NCBI GenBank assembly: GCA_037179385.1
Contig: CM074187.1
Span: 15,625,450-15,689,449, forward strand
Reading direction: 5' to 3'
Length of the DNA stretch: 64,000 bases
Source: Holothuria scabra
Taxonomy: Eukaryota > Echinodermata > Holothuroidea > Aspidochirotida > Holothuriidae
The notes below the pieces were generated by a model. It ran no database searches. It was not told where the DNA came from and saw nothing but the letters and a program-made list of their open reading frames with translations. Below are positions 58,370 to 64,000 of the stretch, in pieces. A program made the translations under genes and the position numbers. Each line of letters starts with the position of its first letter. Position 1 is the first letter of the stretch.

Positions 58370-58694
58370 AGGCTTAAGATAGAAAAAGGAAAAAGCTGAA
58401 AGTTTTTCGTAGTCATGATTTTTCCATCTGGATGTAGTCAGTTTGAAATAGTCAACCTCGAGTTATGTTGAGATAATACATAAACTTACTTGAGAGGTTT
58501 GCCCGCTTTCGGTAACCAGAGAACTGGATACGGTGTAGGTTTCAAGTTAGTCAGAAATCATTTTTTTGTGCATGTCATGAACCAAAGACGGTGCATGTTT
58601 CCCTCCCTATATCCCATCAAATTTTGCTAGTTGTTTTAATGTGATCCTTTGTACATACGCTGACTGAGACAATACCAGTCAGCAGAACATGCCC

Positions 58695-59000
58695 TTTAAA
58701 GGCCCAGTTCTCTCATCCCAAACAGTACCAATTCTCCTAACCTTCTTAATTAAGCCCCTCCTACAATTGTCTGAAATTCACCCTTATCCAGACACAATAT
58801 CAGTTTATTGCTTCAGGGTGAGTAGAGAAAAGCTCAATGTGTATAATCAAAACACTCTCAGAACAGTTCATGCTGTGTAATATAAGCTTTGGTACTCTCC
58901 ATTGTTTGAATTAGCAGTCAATCAAAAAGCTGAGCCAATTGAGAGTTTCTGTTACCCTGTACTAGAAGTGCAGTTTGGGGTGAGAGGATTGGCCCTTTAA
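58695..59000 (+). mobile_element. MITE family B, copy 1 (both ends preserved)
   Basis: TTTAAAGGCCCAGTTCTCTC at the left and GAGAGGATTGGCCCTTTAA at the right are inverted copies. The body of about 306 bp is non-coding. Other copies lie at 41203-41508 and 17558-17680. The terminal TTTAAAGG is shared with family A. Confidence 0.8.
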
Positions 59001-59004
59001 CAGT

Positions 59005-59580
59005 TAATGCCACTTACGCTTTTATTTGTTTGGGAGTTATTACTGGGAGGTCTACAACAGAAAAAGGGATATTTGCTAATCGTTGAAATGGGGAACTTGA
59101 ACTTAACTTTGGTGGAGAAGGTGCCGTACCTCTTTGAAAGAAGGTTTTTGATCCCTCAATGCCCAATACCTTGGTGAAACCGGGAGGCATTCGTTCCCCA
59201 ATCTCCCCACGTGTTCCTCCACATGCTACCATCATGAGATTTTTGCTTTGAAAAGTTAACACAAACATCGTTTAACTTATCGATGGATATGAATAGTTAT
59301 GCACAAAATGTTCTGAACACTTTACAATTTTGCGGAACGTTTCAACCAGGTGAAAGACTAATTAGAAAACAATGTCATCTACTCCCATCGTACATCAACA
59401 TCAAATTTCAACAGCTTTGTAACTCCATTAAGAACTACTTAATTTGATTATAAACGATAAGAATTTATGTTAGAAGGAAAACTATAAAAGTTGGTCATGA
59501 TCGTTGCCGTTTACAATGCTTTTTTGCCGTTTACAATGCTTACTATTCGAATGTGTATGGGAATAATAATGAACATCCGA
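59005..59580. other. Anonymous intergenic DNA
   Basis: No gene recognised. Confidence 0.5.
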
Positions 59581-59582
59581 CG

Positions 59583-59770
59583 TGCAGCCGGGAGGTCTGG
59601 AGTTCGACTCCTGCGTGACAGGTTCATATACCAAAGACTTTTAGATGGGACCTACTGCAATCGTGCGTGATGCTCGGCAGACGAAATGGAGTATGAAAAA
59701 CAAGCCAGTGGGCCACAACTGAAAAGGACCGTGGTCGGCCAGACCTAGAAACTGAGCCGAAAACCCCCGT
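59583..59770 (+). mobile_element. SINE family 2 copy
   Basis: A box B-like site, GAGTTCGACTCC, at 59599-59610 is followed by body words shared with 12910-13000 (TGATGCTCGGCAG, AAACAAGCCAGTG, GGCCACAACT). No good box A upstream, so the head is truncated or decayed. Confidence 0.55.
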
Positions 59771-59774
59771 CGAA

Positions 59775-60995
59775 CTAACCCTTGCAATGAAAAGGGTTAA
59801 CAGCGCCTTCCGCGTGAAATATGGATGTGAAGGAAACAAAAAGAAGATGTATTGAACTGTTGAAAGTGTTTTGGCTGTTTCAAAATAAACCCATGGGAAC
59901 ATTTTTAAACAGATTAATGTAACTTGACTTTCTTCAACAACACTGTAGGGTGTTAACTTAATCTGTCATTCTGCCATGTCCACTCAGTATTGTCAAAGTG
60001 GGGTGCTCTAGGTGAGTTCATGTCAACTTTGATATCAGTAGATGCGTGCTGTGTCCTCAAAAGAGAATCTCATATCCCTATTTACCTATACAGACAGGGT
60101 ACTAAAGAGGTTCAGCCAAACAAAATACAACTTATAAATACGGTTTTTGCACTGGTTTTTATTTAACCTCTTTCCAGATAGATTGCTTGAACTTTATTAG
60201 ATCTACCCCTTTAAAGGTTTATTTTTTGGGGGGGGGGGGGGAGAGGGGTATGTAGAATTTGGTAGTTCTACTTTTAGATTGGGACGTGTCCGTCTGCACT
60301 AATATTTACATCTTTAAATAAAACCATTCCTGAAGTTCCTTTACTATTTATTGATTCCACTACTTAGTTGTTTATCATCGAAGGTGAGTGATTTAAGATC
60401 CTTAATAGCCCATCATTATTGATCTTCTCAGATCGTGTTGTCTCCTGGAAAAATAGATGCTCTCAGTGAGGAAGAAGTCTGTTGAATGGAACACGAACAT
60501 TAACGGTGGATCATGGGAACTGTGTACTCCGAAAAAGCGTTCTACGGGCGTTATCAGTCAATGTCGTCTATACGTCTACGATACAGTCAAAGTCGTTAAT
60601 TTTGTATAAAGGCAGGGAAACTCGTTTTCTCTCTGGCAAATAGCTATTCGACGTATAACAAAAATATACACCCAGAAAGAGTTCCGCTTCTTAAGGAAGG
60701 TAGGTACGTCCATGAAGCACCTTTCGCCCTCAGATAATTTAAATCGTTGGTCTGCCATGCATGGCTCCATTCTAGACTGCATGAAAAGAACAGATACTAC
60801 ACAGGATGGTCAGGGTCTTAGCCAGTATAACTGAAAGGCAGAGAGAAAATGTGTATGAGTTGGTGAAAACGTCCGGCGTGTAGGGCCAAAGTCAGTGGAT
60901 TGAAAGAAAAACGATATTGTGATACACTCATTTTTCAAGGGGATGTTTACGCAAGACCTTATTTTCATACGTGACAGAGGAACCACGTCTACACA
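59775..60995. other. Intergenic DNA with a G-tract
   Basis: A 13-base G run lies at about 60229-60241. No gene recognised. Confidence 0.5.
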
Positions 60996-60999
60996 GTAT

Positions 61000-61580
61000 G
61001 GCGAAACTTCCTTTCAAATCGGACATGCATTTCTCGAGATGTCAATGAACGAAATCACTAGATTTGTATTCCAAAGTGAATTTGAGGGCAGCACAGGTTA
61101 TCGCTTCCTCACATTGACAAGGAATGCTTTGTTTCCCTGGTATTTTTCATAATGTTGTGCTGATTTTGCAGGTAAAAGGGATATTATCTTCCCTGTCAGC
61201 CTGTGGGGAAGGCAAAGTTTGCGAAGTTGTCATGCCACTTATGCAATCACATTCTGATAAAACTGGATTGTTGAGGAGGAAATAGGTTGTAAATTTTGAA
61301 AGAAAACAAAAGACCGTCCGTTATTGTGAGGATGTGATGTCACATGTGGTTGTTTTGGTTCAATTTTTGTTAAAATGTGACAACTTTACCTGCTCATATC
61401 TATATGAACTATAAGAGGGAATTGCTAGAGACTCCCTAACCTTTAGTACCCCTGTAACATATCAAAACTTGATATGCTCAGAATTTCTCAGGAAAATGGG
61501 AGTTGGACTCTAAGAATTCGTTTTTCATGTTGTTTAACGTAAATTTTTTCTTTTTTCTTTTTGACTTTAGGTACGCTTAT
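61000..61580 (+). mobile_element. Dispersed repeat family C, copy 4
   Basis: The most extended copy. It includes blocks shared with 20985-21400 (same strand) and, at its right end, GTTGGACTCTAAGAATTCG to GACTTTAGGTACGC, which match the right arm of the 38072-39927 element. This joins family C and that outer TIR element in one family or shows a composite. Confidence 0.65.
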
Positions 61581-61584
61581 AAAA

Positions 61585-62985
61585 TACCGAAAATGCATTG
61601 TGTGCACCAGGTTCAGCTCTTGAATACGGAACAACTGTTTACATATGTCATTTACATACTGCTATTGTTTTTGATAGCGATTTCTGGTTGCAGAAAGTTA
61701 TTTTGCGGAGACAAATTCATTAACTTCAAACATGTCAAAACATGCAGGAAAATTTTCTCTTTCAGGTGGTGAAAACTGTTCTTGAAAACATATGGCGTTG
61801 GAAAAATATTTTAAAAGAGATGTAATAATTACTTCTTGAGATTTATAGTATTCATGGGAAACTGGTGATGTCATCACTGACAGCAAATTAACTTGGCTTG
61901 CATTGAATTAATTTGTATTTTGATGCCGCTGCAGGGAATATTAACTAATATAAAAATATAAAAATTGCGATACCATACATAGGCCATTGTTCTAGGGTAA
62001 TTCTAGATCTGGGGGAACAGAGATGTTCAAAGATTCCGACGGTAGATTTCAAGAACAATCAGGATATGCAGCAAAAGCAAAAGGGAACCAAAGCAATGTG
62101 CCCAAATAACTTTGCATGGCTTCGTTAAAAACCCGAGGAGTTTTTAACAAAATAACCAATCTTTAAAGTGAGATATCATGAGTAAGGATCTTGGGTATTT
62201 GCACTACAATTTTTTTAAAACATGGTCTGGAATATTTTTGTCATTATTGCAAAACCTTAGTGAAAAGCCGCCGAAATATGCCTTTAAAAATAACGTAATA
62301 CACCCAATAACTCGTGTAGATCTACTAATAATTATGAGAACTTGTCGGTGCTTGTCGTAGATGTCACAGTCTGACAGTAACTAAGAAAACGAGGACCATT
62401 TTTCATCATCCCATTTTTGGAGTACACCTGAAAAGGCAATGAGGTGTATATTAGGTTTTGTTCCCCTAACCAACGTGGTTTATCTGGTACAGAGAAATCG
62501 TTGTTCCACTTTGACCTTTCTCACATTTTTTAAAAAAAAGAATGAACAACATATTACCCGTTTTTTCCAAATTAGCGCCCTTCTCGCCTCCCAAAAGAAC
62601 GGGACCATATATAATACTTAATAGCCTCAGGGTCACCCTGACGTCCAGGGTATGGGTTACTCCCTTTTATACTACCCCGACGTCAGGGAGCAGATGGCGA
62701 CAAAAGTGCCTTCACGAACCAAAAAGTTTGGTTTTACAATAGGAACAAGAATGCCCATCTTATATGAATATTCTCGTTTTGATGAATTCTAAGCCAATGG
62801 GGAGCACTTATGGAAAAAACTTCGTTTTTGATCAAAACAACGTAATTTTTTGTTGAAACATGATTCTAACCGAGCCGTTTAGCATATAAAAGGATGATTG
62901 CATACGATTCAAAACCTGACTAAATGCCTCGGGTTAGCATTATCGTGGAAAACTATTGAAAATACATGTATTCGGGATATACCTG
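61585..62985. other. Anonymous intergenic DNA
   Basis: No gene recognised. Confidence 0.5.
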
Positions 62986-62989
62986 TTCT

Positions 62990-63099
62990 GGGGCCCGTTC
63001 CACAAAGAGTTACGCACAATCTTAAGTTTGATTCACCATACTTAAGCCAACAGTAAATCAAACTTAAGATCGTGCGTAACTCTTTGTGGAACAGGCCCC
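62990..63099. mobile_element. 110-bp palindromic MITE
   Basis: Arms 62990-63033 and 63056-63099 are near-perfect inverted copies (GGGGCCCGTTCCACAAAGAG at the left end) around a centre of about 22 nt. Palindromes starting GGGCCCGTTYCACAAAG are widespread in invertebrate genomes; that statement is from general knowledge, not a search. No coding sequence. Confidence 0.85.
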
Positions 63100-64000
63100 A
63101 CGAGAACAAAAGTCATAGGCGTTGGTACCGGTATAATACTAATCTCGACGCTTTAGAAAATGTCTGTATTGTCCTTGCCTATATTCAGAGAGTTGCTAGA
63201 GACTCCATGCAATCTGGCTATATTCCATGGGAATACCAGTGATTTAAAAATAGCACTTATCTCAAGATGACCAATGATACCAGAGCTGTGATGATTATAT
63301 ATGTGTCGGCTGTATTCCCCACCCTCATTTGAAGTCAAAATAAGTGATGTCTGCATGATCCCTTACGTCGAGGGGTCTTAACAAGTTAGGGATACCACAT
63401 CACCCTGCATAAACGGAAATGTTATCCTGACTATAGATATATACATGACAAACCTTTGATAAAGGTCTAAATGTTAAAGTGTTTGGGGAGGTGGTCAGTT
63501 AAGTTTTAGTCCTTTTCGGGATGTAGCCCCTTCTGGGAGCCCTGACCTACTTCGGCAATATTATGCTATAGGTTTTATCCCTTGCCGGGATTCTCTCCTA
63601 GTACCGGGCTGAGATTCTAGGTGACTTCGGGAAGAGTCCATACAGTCCCTGAATAGTTTAACACTTTTAATTTAACGTTCTGAGGGCCAGGAAGCCATTT
63701 TTGACTCATCGAGGACCCCATGCCAGAGTGAGCGTGGATGAACATCGGCGGGCTACGCTTTCTCTTTTCGACTAGTTCTCAGAGGTTCACGAGGAAGGCA
63801 TGTACTGATCGCTCCTAGTCCTACTACCGGGACCGTCATTTAAAGTCCGACCAGGTAGCTCCATGGTTGGATGAGCAAGCGAGCCACTGAGCAAGCGAAC
63901 AACTTCTGAATCGGACAACTTCCTAAACAAGACTAGCTAGTTCTGTCCTTGCAGTGCAGTACGTAACTAGGCAGACTGATGACGACTGAAATCTGAAAGG
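63100..64000. other. Unassigned DNA, richer in GC after 63480
   Basis: From about 63480 to the window end the sequence is less AT-rich, with words such as TTCGGGATGTAGCCCC and CTTGCCGGGATTC, and no long open frame. It could be the edge of an LTR element or repeat that continues outside the window. Nothing diagnostic is visible. Confidence 0.35.

Larger units (their letters stand above)
55768..58385 (-). mobile_element. Tx1/L1-type LINE, 5'-truncated, with an internal insertion
   Basis: It is transcribed leftward and ends in an A-rich tail at 55797-55768. Coding homology is spread over several frames: reverse transcriptase at 57773-58369, the thumb region near 57558-57740, the distal region at 56564-57025 and the C-terminal zinc-binding part at 56202-56465. 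Between about 57056 and 57556 the LINE reading is interrupted by some 500 bp of unrelated, more GC-rich DNA with G runs, probably a later insertion of the G-tract repeat. The 5' half, including the endonuclease, is absent. Confidence 0.85.

Overview
The window reads as a gene-poor, AT-rich, repeat-dense stretch of a marine invertebrate nuclear genome. Evidence: one intron-free peptide-type GPCR, tRNA-derived SINE heads with RNA polymerase III boxes, several LINE remnants, Penelope-like elements (PLEs) with GIY-YIG endonuclease tails, many small terminal-inverted-repeat (TIR) elements and very long (TA)n tracts. There is no operon structure, no Shine-Dalgarno pattern and no long run of coding sequence. 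I cannot name the species; an ambulacrarian, lophotrochozoan or cnidarian would all fit.

Layout. 1.4-2.2 kb: TA tracts, a retroelement tail and a LINE 3' end. 4.2-9.9 kb: a mosaic in which one unit after another (SINE head, small TIR-like element, PLE fragments) is separated from the next by a (TA)n tract. This mosaic holds several hammerhead-ribozyme-like motifs, one of them (5256-5313, minus strand) with every consensus core base and all three stems. 10-31 kb: mostly anonymous AT-rich DNA with scattered TIR elements, including two families that share the end TTTAAAGG. 31.3-33.2 kb: a CR1/L2-type LINE 3' half, then a second copy of the 5-kb PLE arrangement. 36.7-40 kb: two TIR elements filled with iterated short motifs, one nested inside another. 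40-46 kb: more TIR elements. 46.3-47.5 kb: the only convincing host gene, a rhodopsin-class GPCR on the minus strand. 50-55 kb: short direct repeats and minisatellite-like DNA. 55.8-58.4 kb: a broken Tx1/L1-type LINE on the minus strand. 58.7-64 kb: a TIR element, SINE remnants and anonymous DNA.

The most interesting signal is the set of PLE fragments that carry hammerhead motifs at different stages of decay and always lie against (TA)n tracts. Hammerheads in PLEs are already described in the literature as a class, so what may be new here is the variety in one locus, the inverted arrangements and the TA association. All structure assignments were made by eye; no folding, database search or alignment was run.
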